Counted from the first letter of the stretch, positions 1 to 10,127 are shown. The stretch: 64,000 nucleotides of DNA from Pseudotamlana agarivorans (GCF_018860245.1 NZ_JAHKPD010000012.1:310001-374000); one strand, 5' to 3'. The notes: generated by a model from the letters alone, not told the origin. Numbers and translations are program-made.

Positions 1-91
1 TTAACGGTATTTTACTAATGTCTTGAAGGTATTTGTCTAAAGATTTGGACTCGCGGTTGGTAACTTGTTTTGTAATTTTTAATTGCCTCAT
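1..91 (-). CDS. rpoD: RNA polymerase primary sigma factor RpoD/SigA, N-terminal 30 codons (cut by window edge)
   Basis: Reading the minus strand from an ATG at 91 gives 30 codons that run off the left edge. The peptide starts [15 protein letters not shown] and continues [14 protein letters not shown]. This is the very conserved N-terminus of the primary sigma factor of Bacteroidetes, which lacks the long region 1.1 of proteobacterial RpoD and goes almost directly into region 1.2. The product directs core RNA polymerase to housekeeping promoters, the TTG/TAnnTTTG type seen elsewhere in this window. The match is by memory of the family N-terminus; the rest of the gene lies outside. The 174 bp between this ATG and the AsmA gene end must hold its promoter, but I see no convincing TAnnTTTG box there. 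Confidence 0.85.
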   Translation of the reverse strand, partial: MRQLKITKQVTNRESKSLDKYLQDISKIPL

Positions 92-265
92 GTAGATTTT
101 TTAAGATTATGTCGAACCTTTAATGTATGATTTTTGTAGCGAAAAACCTAATAAATCCGTTTATTGTTATGAAAAACCCTTCAAAGTGAACAAAAGTGAC
201 TGGTTTTTGATCCATTTTCAAGTTTTTATGTTTTTCTAAATCCTTATAAAAATGAGCGCATAAGC

Positions 266-2950
266 TTATTTTGAGTGGTCTTGCTCTTTATTCCTTCCGC
301 CTAAGAAACCGTCTAACACATTTTTAATCACTTTTTTAGAGTCATTCGTCTTATTTGAGGTGGTATCTGTACTTTCTTTAGAACCTATAATGCCATTTAA
401 AACATCTTCAACGTGTTTACTTTGGTCTTGCTTTAAGGAGTCTGATTTGGTTTTATTTCCTCCAATAACATCACCAATCAGATTGTTAATCTCGTCTTTA
501 CCTTGATTAAGTAATTTTTCTTTCTGAATTTCTAAAAGCTGATTGCTTAAGTTTTTAGCGGCACTTGTTAAATCGGTTTTTACATTCGGACTCGTATAAC
601 TACCTGTGATGTTAGCCGTTACGGGAATTGACATTTTATCTACTTGAGCATCGTCAATTTTGCCAATCAAACGGTTTATATCGCTCCCTAAATATTTAGC
701 AGGCACATTAAAAACAGCGCTGTAATCAATGGTTTTATCGAAACCGTGTGCACCGGTAACTGTAATATCAATGTCCTTATAATTTAAATCGAAAGGTGAA
801 ACACTAACTTTTCCATTCGCAAATTCTAGTTTGGTTTTTATATCATTGATATTAATATCTTCAAAATCTATAAAATCTACAGCGTTATCAAGCTTGCTTA
901 TTAATCCGTTTTCATCTTTATTAATTTGAGTAGAAAGTAATTCAGCCAATGCTTGACCAGTAAGACTGTTTAATTTTGGCGTAAAATTATTGTTTAAATC
1001 TCCCGAGATGTTAATATTGGTGTTTAGTTTTCCTTGAAATATTTGCGCTATTGGTGCTAAGCTTCTAAGTAATTCAAGATCTTTAAACGATTGTGCGATA
1101 TCAAAACTATCGGCATCTAAAGCCATGTTAAAACTAGGTATTTCTGTTTTTGTAGATACGTTTCCAGACAGTCCAAGTTTTCCGTTAAATATACTGGAGT
1201 TTACATTTTTAAGTAAAACTTGCTCATCTTTTATAATTAGAGTACCTGTAACATCTTCTAAATTTAAATTGTCGTAAACAACCATATTTGCTTTGGCATT
1301 AATGGCGCAATCTAAAAATGATGGAATTTTTATAGCCTCGATAGTCGCTGTGGTTTCAGTAGATTGTTCTGTTTTTTCTTGGGTTTTAGACATAAAATCA
1401 TTCACCTTAAAAAGATAGGAATTCAAATCAAAATGACCTTTTAAAGTTTTATTACTAAACATAAAACCTAATAGGTTGTTAATCGTTCCGGTAGCATTTA
1501 AATCGGTTTCGCCTGTTTTTGCTTTAAATTGCTTTAAGGATACCTTACCTGGATTAAAAGTTAAATCTGCTTGTGAAATTTGGATAGGTTTTAGGAAATC
1601 TTCCGAAGTCATTTCAAAATCGGAAAGACTAGCCGAACCACTATTTTTTATACGATCGTAAGCGTTGGCTTCAATGGCATTCATATCGAAAGCTGTGTTT
1701 ATATTTGCTTTTAGGATGCCTGTTAATTTGTGATCCAAGTCAATAGGATACGCTTTTGTGAGATTGGCTAAATTTAAAACACCATTAAGATTAGCGTTTA
1801 CCAACATGTTTTTTGTAATGTTTTTTATGTGGGCCGATGCTTTAAAAACATCTTGATCAATTTTAAAATTTAAGGTATTGACATCAATAAAAGTGTCGTC
1901 GGTATTTCCTGTGGTGTTTTTAATAACCGTGTTGATACTAATTTGCTCCACACTTTTTGGTAAATCTAGATATTTAAAAGAGGCGTTGTTTGAAACAATA
2001 CTTACATCGAAAGTTGGAATGGTGGTTTCGGTAAGTTTACCTTTTATGAGGCCTTTTACTATAAAATCACCAGTAGTTCTTACATTTTCAATGCTTTTAG
2101 AGTAGGTTTTCGGGATAAGTGCTAAGAAGTTTTTAAAATCGGATTCCGGATTTTCAAAAGTGATATCGATGTTTTGACCTTCATCAAGTCGCTGAACAAA
2201 ACCGTCAAAATGGATAGGAAGCTCGTTAATTTGTGCTTTATTTTCTTTAAAGGTGTATTTGTTATTGTTTAAATCTACACCAATGATAGCGTCCAACTTT
2301 ATCGGATTGTTGCTTAAATAATTGGTACTATCTATGGATAGGCTTAGATTTAATGCAGTTTCAGTATCTAGTTCTGAAACTTCGGAAGTAAAAGTGCCGT
2401 GGCCTTCATGATTGAATTCAGAAATATGAGCCGTAGTATTTGATAGTTCGTCAATGTAAGTGAAAGCACTATTTTTTATTTGATAATCTTTAATACTAAA
2501 GGCAAAATTACTAGGTTGTTCTTCCGCGGAAGCGTTAACCTCTTCTGATTCTTTTGCAATATCATAATTGTTATTTCCGAATTTATCGGTTTTTAAAGTG
2601 ATCAGGGCTTCGTTTACATAAATGGAGTTTATTACCATGGCCTCGTTAGCACTTTTGAAAATTTCCTTTACCGACATGGTAAACGAGATGCTTTTAGCAG
2701 TTGCTAAAGTTTCATCTTTAAAAGGTTCAAAGTTTGTGATTACCAAATCGGTAACGCTAATACCTGCTTTTGGAAAATTCTTTATAAAACTAAGGCTAAC
2801 ATCGTTAAACGCTACATTGGCATTAATGTTCTTGTTAATTGTTTGTTTTACAAGTTCTTGAATACGGCCTTGAAAAATAAACGGAATCGCTATTAATGCC
2901 ATGATTATAGTAATAAGGATGATTCCTGTAATTTTTAGAATTTTCTTCAT
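266..2950 (-). CDS. AsmA-family inner-membrane/periplasmic protein
   Basis: An 894-residue protein with one N-terminal membrane anchor (about residues 5-27, rich in Ile and Leu), followed by a long periplasmic part with the repetitive beta-strand, Asn/Asp-rich texture of AsmA proteins. The C-terminal third (about residues 560-800) resembles the AsmA C-terminal domain, and the last 90 residues are a charged low-complexity tail rich in Lys, Asp and Ser. AsmA relatives belong to the repeating-beta-groove superfamily that includes bridge-like lipid transfer proteins and affect outer-membrane lipid balance; the exact substrate here is unknown. The gene ends about 175 bp from the rpoD start on the same strand. 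The ATG at 2950 is a good start and has a candidate -7 box about 30 bp upstream. Confidence 0.8.
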   Translation of the reverse strand: MKKILKITGIILITIIMALIAIPFIFQGRIQELVKQTINKNINANVAFNDVSLSFIKNFPKAGISVTDLVITNFEPFKDETLATAKSISFTMSVKEIFKSANEAMVINSIYVNEALITLKTDKFGNNNYDIAKESEEVNASAEEQPSNFAFSIKDYQIKNSAFTYIDELSNTTAHISEFNHEGHGTFTSEVSELDTETALNLSLSIDSTNYLSNNPIKLDAIIGVDLNNNKYTFKENKAQINELPIHFDGFVQRLDEGQNIDITFENPESDFKNFLALIPKTYSKSIENVRTTGDFIVKGLIKGKLTETTIPTFDVSIVSNNASFKYLDLPKSVEQISINTVIKNTTGNTDDTFIDVNTLNFKIDQDVFKASAHIKNITKNMLVNANLNGVLNLANLTKAYPIDLDHKLTGILKANINTAFDMNAIEANAYDRIKNSGSASLSDFEMTSEDFLKPIQISQADLTFNPGKVSLKQFKAKTGETDLNATGTINNLLGFMFSNKTLKGHFDLNSYLFKVNDFMSKTQEKTEQSTETTATIEAIKIPSFLDCAINAKANMVVYDNLNLEDVTGTLIIKDEQVLLKNVNSSIFNGKLGLSGNVSTKTEIPSFNMALDADSFDIAQSFKDLELLRSLAPIAQIFQGKLNTNINISGDLNNNFTPKLNSLTGQALAELLSTQINKDENGLISKLDNAVDFIDFEDININDIKTKLEFANGKVSVSPFDLNYKDIDITVTGAHGFDKTIDYSAVFNVPAKYLGSDINRLIGKIDDAQVDKMSIPVTANITGSYTSPNVKTDLTSAAKNLSNQLLEIQKEKLLNQGKDEINNLIGDVIGGNKTKSDSLKQDQSKHVEDVLNGIIGSKESTDTTSNKTNDSKKVIKNVLDGFLGGRNKEQDHSK

Positions 2951-2981
2951 AAATAAAGGTCTGACGTTGGGTTAGGATGAG

Positions 2982-2989
2982 CAAAGTTA
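2982..2989 (-). promoter_or_regulatory. candidate -7 box for the AsmA gene
   Basis: On the minus strand these bases read TAACTTTG, an exact match to the Bacteroidetes -7 consensus TAnnTTTG, 31 bp before the ATG at 2950. I do not see a clean TTG at the expected -33 distance, so this rests on one element. Confidence 0.3.
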
Positions 2990-3058
2990 CCGGTTTTACG
3001 AAAAGTAAGTACGCTGTTTAAAGTTAATTATTAACGCATATCATGTAGATGGGAGAAA

Positions 3059-3763
3059 CTACAGTAAGTCAATTTCTTGATTTACTTTTAGGCGAAAACG
3101 TTTTCTAAAAAGAAAAACACCTAGGTATAAAAAAGGCGTGTCTAAAGCAGCGATAATCACTTTAAATAGAAATCCGCTAACCACTAAACCTTTAAAGTTT
3201 TCCCAGTCAATAATTCCGAAAGAGCACAGTAAAAACACAATAGTAAACGTGTCTATAAATTGTGAAAACCAAGTAGAAAAGTTGTTTCGAAGCCAGAGGT
3301 ATCTCCCAAAAGTGAGGCGCTTCCAGAAGTGATATATCTGGATGTCGATAAACTGTGCGAACAAATAGGTGATCATACTGGCAAAGACAGCAATTGATGT
3401 GTTGCCAAAAACGGTATTAAACATGGTGTCGTCTACGTAAGACCATGAAGTTGCAGGTGCTAAGCTTGACACATGAATAATTAAAAGTGAAAAAAGTGAG
3501 GCGAAAATACCAACGACTACTACGTCGTTAGCACGTTTTTTACCATAAATTTCACTAATTAAATCGGTTATTAAAAAGGTGATGGGATAAGGTAGTACAC
3601 CAACAGAAATTTCAAAAAGTTTGCTGCCAAAAATTTCAATATTTATAGGATGCCAATAAAAAAACTTCTGAAAAATTAAGTTTGAAACCACTAACGATGT
3701 TATAAACAACCCACCTAAAAGCAAGTAAATACGTTGAGCGGCAAGTTTATCTCTTAAAGACAT
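3059..3763 (-). CDS. VUT/YhhQ-family queuosine precursor transporter
   Basis: A 234-residue integral membrane protein with about six hydrophobic segments. It carries the family signature near residues 55-75 (VGVLPYPITFLITDLISEIYG) and the conserved stretch around Gln-Phe-Ile-Asp near residue 140. The VUT/YhhQ family imports queuosine precursors (preQ0/preQ1 or queuine) for modification of tRNAs with GUN anticodons. The length is normal for the family. It lies 108 bp upstream of the AsmA gene on the same strand and head-to-head with folK, 70 bp away. Substrate preference cannot be read from the sequence. Confidence 0.85.
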   Translation of the reverse strand: MSLRDKLAAQRIYLLLGGLFITSLVVSNLIFQKFFYWHPINIEIFGSKLFEISVGVLPYPITFLITDLISEIYGKKRANDVVVVGIFASLFSLLIIHVSSLAPATSWSYVDDTMFNTVFGNTSIAVFASMITYLFAQFIDIQIYHFWKRLTFGRYLWLRNNFSTWFSQFIDTFTIVFLLCSFGIIDWENFKGLVVSGFLFKVIIAALDTPFLYLGVFLFRKRFRLKVNQEIDLL

Positions 3764-3833
3764 AGTGATTGTGAATAAATACGTGTTGTAAATATAAAGT
3801 ATTAAAAATTGTTTTAGTTATTTTGCCTCTCTT

Positions 3834-4964
3834 ATGCAAAAATCAATGATATATTATATTGCTTTAGGAAGCAATAAAGGCGATAAATTTAAAAATTTGC
3901 AAGCTGCTATTCAAGCCATTCATGAGCAAATTGGGTGTGTTTTGAGTATTTCAAAGGTGTATCAATCGCCTGCTTTTGGTTTTAAGAGTGACGATTTTTT
4001 AAACTGCTGTTTGGCTTTAAAAAGTGTTTTAGAACCCCAAGAAGTTTTAGAATTACTACTGAAAATTGAAATTGATTTAGGACGTGTAAGAACACAAACA
4101 AGTGGTTATGAGGCGCGTGTTATAGATTTAGATATTGTTTTAGCTGAAGCTGAAATTATTAACACCCAAACCTTGCAGTTGCCACATCCCGAAATGAGTA
4201 AGCGTAAGTTTGTACTCTTGCCATTAAATGATATCGCCTCTCAAGAGGAGCATCCTGTTTTGAAGAAGAAAATCGCTGAATTGTTGGGAACTTGTCCAGA
4301 TGATTCTGCTTTGGAAGCTTTGGAGATTCGCCTAGAGAAGCCAAGTACCAGTTTTGAGCTTTCAAAATACAATTACCTGGCTATTGAAGGGAATATTGGT
4401 TCAGGGAAAACCACTTTAGCGACTCAAATTTCTGAGGACTTTAATGCTAAGCTGATTTTAGAACGTTATGCTGATAATCCGTTTTTGCCTAAATTCTATG
4501 AAGATGCCCAGCGCTATGCCTTTACTTTAGAAATGTCTTTTTTAGCTGATCGTTATCAGCAGATTTCAGACGATTTATCGCAACTCGATTTGTTTAAAGA
4601 TTTTATAGTCAGTGATTATGATGTGTTTAAATCGCTTATTTTTTCAAAAATCACCTTGGCGGAAGATGAATTTAACTTATATCGTAAGTTATTCTACTTG
4701 ATGTATAAAGAGCTTCGAAAGCCTGATTTATATGTGTATTTGTATCAAAACACCGAGCGCCTTCAGCAAAACATTAAAAAACGCGGTCGCGATTACGAGC
4801 AAAATATTCAGGATGATTATTTGGAGAAAATCAACGCCGGTTATCTCGAGTTCTTAAAAACGCAAACCGATTTTAATGTGAAAATTATAGATGTATCACA
4901 GCGTGATTTTGTTGGAAGTCGCGCCGATTATTTGTGGGTTTTAGAGCAAATTGCTTCGTCATAA
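3834..4964 (+). CDS. folK: fusion: HPPK (FolK) plus deoxynucleoside kinase
   Basis: A 376-residue two-domain protein. Residues 1-155 are 6-hydroxymethyl-7,8-dihydropterin pyrophosphokinase: LGSNKGD at 11-17, the catalytic RVIDLDI at 95-101 and LPHPEM at 116-121. It transfers pyrophosphate from ATP to the pterin in folate synthesis. Residues 180-376 are a deoxynucleoside kinase of the dGK/dCK type with P-loop GNIGSGKTT at 186-194 and a lid-region Arg cluster (KKRGRDYE near 310); it phosphorylates deoxynucleosides for salvage. I know this fusion from other Flavobacteriaceae, so it is probably not an assembly error. A start at 3846 (MIYYIALGSN) is also possible. The ATG follows a TATTTTG sequence by only about 8 bp, so the mRNA may have a very short leader. 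Confidence 0.9.
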   Translation: MQKSMIYYIALGSNKGDKFKNLQAAIQAIHEQIGCVLSISKVYQSPAFGFKSDDFLNCCLALKSVLEPQEVLELLLKIEIDLGRVRTQTSGYEARVIDLDIVLAEAEIINTQTLQLPHPEMSKRKFVLLPLNDIASQEEHPVLKKKIAELLGTCPDDSALEALEIRLEKPSTSFELSKYNYLAIEGNIGSGKTTLATQISEDFNAKLILERYADNPFLPKFYEDAQRYAFTLEMSFLADRYQQISDDLSQLDLFKDFIVSDYDVFKSLIFSKITLAEDEFNLYRKLFYLMYKELRKPDLYVYLYQNTERLQQNIKKRGRDYEQNIQDDYLEKINAGYLEFLKTQTDFNVKIIDVSQRDFVGSRADYLWVLEQIASS

Positions 4965-5002
4965 TTTAAAAATAGAACACTCAATAAGGCACTGTTGTCA
5001 GC

Positions 5003-5099
5003 TCGAGTGCAGTCGAGAGCGATGCATTGGAAAAAAATCTCGACTGCGAAAAGACGGTAAACAAACAACTTTAGAAACGGTGTTCGAGTGGAGTCGAGA
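5003..5099. repeat. cluster of TCGAG...TCGAGA intergenic repeats
   Basis: Three related copies lie between the folK fusion and the methyltransferase gene: TCGAGTGCAGTCGAGA at 5003-5018, an inverted shorter copy (TCTCGACTGCGA) at 5038-5049, and TCGAGTGGAGTCGAGA at 5084-5099. Copies 1 and 2 can pair as a hairpin. The two flanking genes converge, so the array could act as a bidirectional terminator or RNA-end protector. I recall this motif as a frequent dispersed intergenic repeat in Flavobacteriaceae. Confidence 0.65.
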
Positions 5100-5233
5100 A
5101 CCTACATTCTTCCTAATATAATCTGAAAATTTATATCAAAAATAGTTTGGTTACGTCATGGGAATCAAGCTGACATGCTACTAATAATTTACTTATAAAA
5201 TTTATAGGTAACTACTTGTCTTTATCAAAAGTC

Positions 5234-5893
5234 TTAGAAAAGCATATATAATTTCGTTTCAATACGTCCCTTGTGTTGTTCAGGGAAGTGTTCAGCTAAT
5301 ACGATTTCAGATTTAATTTTCAAAAAGAAAGGTGCTTCTAGCAGATTTACGCCACTATTTTGTTTCAATCTGATGCCTTGTCCGGAAATAATGTCTTTAT
5401 TCGGTATGAAATCACCTTCAGGGATGTGTTCCGTTAGAATAATATATTGGTAAGCCTTGAGCTTTTCAAGCACCTGCAGTATTTCTTTGTTTGATAAATG
5501 CTGCAAAACTTGGCGCAAAATAATGCAGTCTGCTTTTGGCCAGGGGTCTTTGGCGATATCTAAACAGTGAAATTCGAGCTTGTCAGATTTATAAAGTTTT
5601 TCGTTTCTGTCAATGAGTTTTTCAACAATATCTATGGCGATATATTTTTTTGAAAAGGGTAGCAGTTGCTTGCCAATATTAAAATCGCCACAGCCTAAAT
5701 CGCAAATCGTGAGCGTATTGTTTTTGGTCTTTAAGAATGCAGAAACAGCCTCCAAATAAGGAGTAATGATTTCAGGGTTATGTGAACCATCACCAGAATA
5801 AAAATCAAATTCTTGTCCACCCCAAAGATGTTTATCGTAAATCTGGTCCATGACATTTTTGGTAGGCCATGGTTGTTTTACTTTTTTAATCAC
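5234..5893 (-). CDS. class I SAM-dependent methyltransferase
   Basis: A 219-residue protein with a Rossmann methyltransferase core. Motif I is ICDLGCGDFNIG at about residues 63-74, an acidic residue ends strand 2 (IAIDIV, near 90), and a post-motif region reads DCIILRQVLQHL near 125. There is no signal peptide, so it should be cytoplasmic. It starts 16 bp after the stop of the secreted cupin gene on the same strand and is probably co-transcribed with it. The substrate is unknown: nothing in the sequence points clearly to protein, lipid or small molecule. Confidence 0.75.
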   Translation of the reverse strand: MIKKVKQPWPTKNVMDQIYDKHLWGGQEFDFYSGDGSHNPEIITPYLEAVSAFLKTKNNTLTICDLGCGDFNIGKQLLPFSKKYIAIDIVEKLIDRNEKLYKSDKLEFHCLDIAKDPWPKADCIILRQVLQHLSNKEILQVLEKLKAYQYIILTEHIPEGDFIPNKDIISGQGIRLKQNSGVNLLEAPFFLKIKSEIVLAEHFPEQHKGRIETKLYMLF

Positions 5894-5909
5894 TTGTTTA
5901 ATTCGGAGT

Positions 5910-6734
5910 TTAATCTTCTTTATTGTGTGTTTTTAACCATTCTTCACCTTCTTTATCCACAAAGAAATCCATCCAAACATAATACATTTCTTTGTTAGCT
6001 TTTACTTCTACCGAGTGGCTCGAAGCTAATGGGATGTGAAGTAATGAATATGGTGGGAAATCTACTTGTGCATCATCGGCATAAACGATACTTTCATTGT
6101 TGTCAAGACCTAAAAATAATTGTTCAAGCATGCCGTGAACATGTGCTCCAACCTTGTCAGGGCCAATAGTTTTAACGGTTCCCATGGCAACACGAGGAAT
6201 GTATTTGTTAGGAAGTATGGTTCGACTAGTGGTTTGAGGACTTTTAATAGGTTCGGTGTACGACTCGCAATCTGTGAATTTTTTGAAATAGATGTTATCA
6301 ATATTTTCCTTTGGAAAGGTTTTGATGTCTTCAAGGTCTACTTCAGTTTGAAAAACGGATATTTTTAAATAATGGAGGACATCATTTTTTGCAGCCTTAA
6401 AAGTAATGTCGGTAACATTATTAGGAAGCATGATTGTTTCTGGTACGATATCGTAAGTTTTGCCTGCGGAGGTTAGAGTGCCGTAGCCTTTTATGAATAA
6501 ATAAACTGTTTTGTAGGCGTTATTAGGGGTGATTTTTTTGGTAATCTTGCTGTCAATGATAATGTGTTCTGTGGTTACGCCATCAATTTCATCTTTTAAA
6601 ATGTTTTGATTTGGTTGTTTTAGTTTGACATCCAAGGCCATGTCTAGATGCTTTATAGGGATTTCTTGAGCGTGTATTGGAGAAACTGTTAGTAGTAATC
6701 CGAAGGAAAGTGCGTAAATAAATTTTAGTACCAT
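5910..6734 (-). CDS. secreted cupin-fold protein, function unknown
   Basis: A 274-residue protein with a signal peptide (residues 1-22, ending HAQ). The second half carries a canonical cupin metal site: H198-V-H200, E204 and H240, spaced as in cupin motifs 1 and 2. The first half (about 60-130) has the strand pattern of a second, degenerate cupin domain, so this may be a bicupin. It probably binds a divalent metal in the periplasm. It lies between a SpoU methylase (12 bp upstream) and a SAM methyltransferase (16 bp downstream) on one strand. I do not recognise a specific family and assign no reaction. Confidence 0.6.
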   Translation of the reverse strand: MVLKFIYALSFGLLLTVSPIHAQEIPIKHLDMALDVKLKQPNQNILKDEIDGVTTEHIIIDSKITKKITPNNAYKTVYLFIKGYGTLTSAGKTYDIVPETIMLPNNVTDITFKAAKNDVLHYLKISVFQTEVDLEDIKTFPKENIDNIYFKKFTDCESYTEPIKSPQTTSRTILPNKYIPRVAMGTVKTIGPDKVGAHVHGMLEQLFLGLDNNESIVYADDAQVDFPPYSLLHIPLASSHSVEVKANKEMYYVWMDFFVDKEGEEWLKTHNKED

Positions 6735-6746
6735 GACATAAAGGTT

Positions 6747-7277
6747 TTATCGCCTTAATTTACTGAATATATCCCAAACCACAACCCCACAACTTACAGA
6801 TATATTTAAGGAGTGCTTCGTGCCAAATTGCGGGATTTCAACAACCACATCACTTTCAGATACTACTTTTTGTGAAACACCTTTAACTTCATTGCCAAAA
6901 ACAAGCGCGTAAGTCGTGTTCTTTTCAACTTCAAAATCATTTAGCATGGTGGCGTTTTCAGCTTGTTCAATGGCGCATATTTTTACACCATCAGCTTTAA
7001 GTTTTTCAACCAAATCCATAGTGTTTTCTATGTATTCCCAGTCTACCGTATCGGTGCTTCCTAAAGCTGTTTTGTGAATGTCTTTATGAGGCGGAGTGGC
7101 TGTGATGCCGCAGAGGTAAATTTTTTCAATTAAAAAAGCATCACTTGTTCTAAATACAGAGCCAATGTTGTTCAGACTTCTTATGTTGTCCAATACGATT
7201 ATAATGGGTGTTTTTTCGGCATCTTTAAAGTCGTCTACAGTCAATCGGTCTAATTCGCTGTTTTTTAATTTACGCAT
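6747..7277 (-). CDS. TrmH/SpoU-family RNA 2'-O-methyltransferase
   Basis: A 176-residue SPOUT (trefoil-knot) methyltransferase with all three SpoU motifs: motif 1 NIRSLNNIGSVFRTSDAF (about 32-49), motif 2 LVFGNEVKGVS (about 129-139) and motif 3 SLNISVSCGVVVWD (about 157-170). The motif 1 Asn and Arg are the usual catalytic and structural residues. The family methylates ribose 2'-O of tRNA or rRNA using SAM; the target (tRNA G18, C34 or 23S rRNA) cannot be told from sequence. It heads a three-gene minus-strand set and is divergent from mutS. Confidence 0.85.
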   Translation of the reverse strand: MRKLKNSELDRLTVDDFKDAEKTPIIIVLDNIRSLNNIGSVFRTSDAFLIEKIYLCGITATPPHKDIHKTALGSTDTVDWEYIENTMDLVEKLKADGVKICAIEQAENATMLNDFEVEKNTTYALVFGNEVKGVSQKVVSESDVVVEIPQFGTKHSLNISVSCGVVVWDIFSKLRR

Positions 7278-7485
7278 GGTATTCTGTTTAATAAAAAGAT
7301 AAGAGCTACTAGAGTCAAGCCTGTACCTTTGTTGAAATCTATTTTTAATTGTAAATAACTTGTAAGGTCATGATTTTATAAAAAATCAAAATAACGCTAC
7401 ATTAGCAATCTTGCAATTTCCGCAAAAATAAGACTTAAAAACAACATGACCTCGGGTGATTTTCTGGGAGCATGGAAACAGCATT

Positions 7486-10098
7486 ATGACGAAAAAAGCC
7501 AAAAAAGAAACGCCGTTAATGAAACAATACAATGCAATAAAGGCAAAGTATCCAGATGCTTTATTGTTGTTTCGGGTGGGAGATTTTTATGAAACCTTCG
7601 GGTCTGATGCTGTAAAAACAGCAGGTATTTTAGGGATTATTTTAACCAAACGTGGTGCAGGGAGTGAGAGTGAAATTGAATTGGCTGGTTTTCCGCATCA
7701 TTCACTAAACACGTATTTGCCAAAACTGGTAAAGGCCGGTGAGCGAGTGGCGATTTGCGACCAGTTAGAAGATCCAAAACAAACAAAAACAATTGTAAAA
7801 CGTGGGGTTACCGAATTGGTTACGCCTGGTGTAGCACTTAACGATGAGGTTTTAGTGTCTAAATCGAACAACTTTTTATGTTCGGTTTATTTTGATAAAA
7901 AGAACATTGGGATTTCATTTTTAGATATTTCTACGGGAGAGTTTTTAACCTCTCAAGGAAATGCCGAATATATTGATAAACTGCTTCAGAATTTTAGTCC
8001 TAGTGAAGTTTTAGTCTCCAAACAAAAACGAAGTTTGTTTAATGAAACCTTTGGCGACGATTTTCATACCTTCTATTTAGAAGACTGGGTATACCAAACC
8101 GATTATGCTTACGAAACACTTATAAAACATTTTGATACTAAAACGCTTAAAGGTTTTGGAATTGAAGATTTATATGAAGGCATTATTGCTTCGGGGTCTA
8201 TTTTACATTATTTAGGAGAAACCCAACATCATAAACTGCAGCATATCACATCGGTTTCGCGTATTGCAGAAGACGATTATGTGTGGATGGATCGTTTTAC
8301 TATTCGAAACTTAGAGCTTTATAATTCTACAAATAACAACGCCGTTACCTTATTAAATGTGATTGATAAAACCATTTCGCCTATGGGCGGAAGGTTGCTT
8401 AAGCGTTGGTTAGCGTTGCCTTTAAAGAATATTGAAAAGATAAAACAGCGCCATGAAGTGGTGAGTTATTTATCTGCGGAAGAATCTGTGCTTCATAAAA
8501 TTCAAAATCACATCAAGCAAATAGGTGATTTGGAACGCTTAATTTCAAAAATAGCTACAGGGAAAGTAAATCCGCGAGAGGTTATTCAGCTTAAAAATTC
8601 TTTAGAAGCTATTGTGCCAATAAAAGAAATGGCTTCAAGTTGTGATAATGATTCTTTAAAAATTATTGGCGATACACTTCAAAGTTGTGATGTACTTCGT
8701 GAAAAAATAAAGACCACCTTAAATGAAGATGCACCTGTAAATGTGTTGAAAGGGAATAGTATTGCGGTAGGCTTTTCGGCAGAATTAGATGAGTTACGTG
8801 GTTTGTCAAAATCAGGGAAAGATTACCTAGATAGTATGCTGGAGCGTGAAAGTGAGCGTACAGGTATTACTTCACTTAAAATAGCTTCTAATAATGTGTT
8901 TGGATACTATATTGAGGTAAGAAACACACATAAAGATAAAGTTCCTGAAGAATGGATTAGAAAGCAAACCTTGGTAAATGCCGAGCGTTATATTTCTGAA
9001 GAACTTAAAGAATATGAAGCCAAAATTTTAGGTGCCGAAGATCGTATTCAAGCCATCGAGCAGCAGCTTTTTGCAGATTTAGTAATATGGATGAATCAAT
9101 ATATTAAGCCGGTACAGCAAAATGCTTATTTAGTTGGGCAATTGGACTGTTTATGCGGATTTTCGCAATTAGCAAAAGACAACCATTATATTTACCCAAC
9201 TATTGATGAATCTCATGATTTAGATATAAAAGATGGACGTCACCCAGTGATTGAAAAACAATTACCTATAGGTGAGGCTTATATTGCGAACAACGTATTT
9301 TTAGATCGTGAATCGCAGCAGATTATTATGATTACCGGGCCTAACATGTCTGGTAAATCGGCGATTTTACGACAAACCGCTTTAATTGTATTGTTAGCTC
9401 AAATAGGAAGTTTTGTGCCAGCCAAAGAAGCTAAAATAGGATTGGTGGATAAAATTTTTACCAGAGTAGGGGCTAGCGATAATATTTCTATGGGCGAATC
9501 CACCTTTATGGTCGAAATGAATGAGACGGCTTCTATTCTTAATAATATCTCTAACCGTAGTTTGGTGCTTCTAGATGAAATTGGTCGTGGTACCAGTACT
9601 TATGATGGGATTTCCATCGCTTGGGCCATTAGTGAATATCTACATGAGCATCCAGCAAAACCAAAAACACTTTTCGCAACGCATTACCATGAACTGAATG
9701 AAATGTGTGAAACCTTCGGGCGCATAAAAAACTTTAATGTATCGGTTAAGGAATTAAAAGATAATGTACTTTTCTTAAGAAAGCTTGTTGAGGGTGGTAG
9801 TGAGCATAGTTTTGGTATTCATGTGGCTAAAATGGCCGGTATGCCACAGCAGGTGTTGCACCGCGCCAATAAAATATTAAAGAAATTAGAGAAATCTCAT
9901 TCTAGCGAAGAATTAACGGATAAAGTAAAATCTATAGAAGATGATATGCAGCTCAGTTTTTTCAATCTAGACGACCCTTTATTAGAAAACATAAAGGAGG
10001 AAATTTTAGGTACTGATATTGATACACTTACGCCGGTAGAAGCGCTTATGAAATTGAATGAAATTAAGCGCATGTTGGTTAAGAAAAAACAAGCTTAA
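7486..10098 (+). CDS. mutS: DNA mismatch repair protein MutS
   Basis: An 870-residue MutS. The N-terminal mismatch-recognition domain has the Phe-X-Glu motif in VGDFYETFG. The C-terminal ATPase has Walker [10 protein letters not shown] (about residue 617), the conserved [16 protein letters not shown] segment, and Walker B/signature [14 protein letters not shown]. It binds mismatches as a dimer and recruits MutL. The reading frame is open back to a GTG at 7456, but the ATG at 7486 gives the usual flavobacterial N-terminus ([16 protein letters not shown]), so I chose it. Walker A has NMSGKSA where E. coli has NMGGKST, which I recall as normal for Bacteroidetes. It is followed by the tRNA-Gly/tRNA-Leu unit. 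Confidence 0.95.
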   Translation: MTKKAKKETPLMKQYNAIKAKYPDALLLFRVGDFYETFGSDAVKTAGILGIILTKRGAGSESEIELAGFPHHSLNTYLPKLVKAGERVAICDQLEDPKQTKTIVKRGVTELVTPGVALNDEVLVSKSNNFLCSVYFDKKNIGISFLDISTGEFLTSQGNAEYIDKLLQNFSPSEVLVSKQKRSLFNETFGDDFHTFYLEDWVYQTDYAYETLIKHFDTKTLKGFGIEDLYEGIIASGSILHYLGETQHHKLQHITSVSRIAEDDYVWMDRFTIRNLELYNSTNNNAVTLLNVIDKTISPMGGRLLKRWLALPLKNIEKIKQRHEVVSYLSAEESVLHKIQNHIKQIGDLERLISKIATGKVNPREVIQLKNSLEAIVPIKEMASSCDNDSLKIIGDTLQSCDVLREKIKTTLNEDAPVNVLKGNSIAVGFSAELDELRGLSKSGKDYLDSMLERESERTGITSLKIASNNVFGYYIEVRNTHKDKVPEEWIRKQTLVNAERYISEELKEYEAKILGAEDRIQAIEQQLFADLVIWMNQYIKPVQQNAYLVGQLDCLCGFSQLAKDNHYIYPTIDESHDLDIKDGRHPVIEKQLPIGEAYIANNVFLDRESQQIIMITGPNMSGKSAILRQTALIVLLAQIGSFVPAKEAKIGLVDKIFTRVGASDNISMGESTFMVEMNETASILNNISNRSLVLLDEIGRGTSTYDGISIAWAISEYLHEHPAKPKTLFATHYHELNEMCETFGRIKNFNVSVKELKDNVLFLRKLVEGGSEHSFGIHVAKMAGMPQQVLHRANKILKKLEKSHSSEELTDKVKSIEDDMQLSFFNLDDPLLENIKEEILGTDIDTLTPVEALMKLNEIKRMLVKKKQA

Positions 10099-10127
10099 AA
10101 ATAAATTGAAAAAAAATTAAAAAAGGC

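Noticed and set aside
3098-3112. An AAAACGTTTT-type palindrome resembling a LacI operator.
   Set aside because: It lies inside the VUT coding region, lacks the TTTGCTT flanks of O1 and O2 and is probably chance.
7446-7600. A short ATG-started frame overlapping the mutS start.
   Set aside because: It stops soon, lies in another frame over conserved mutS codons and has no family resemblance.
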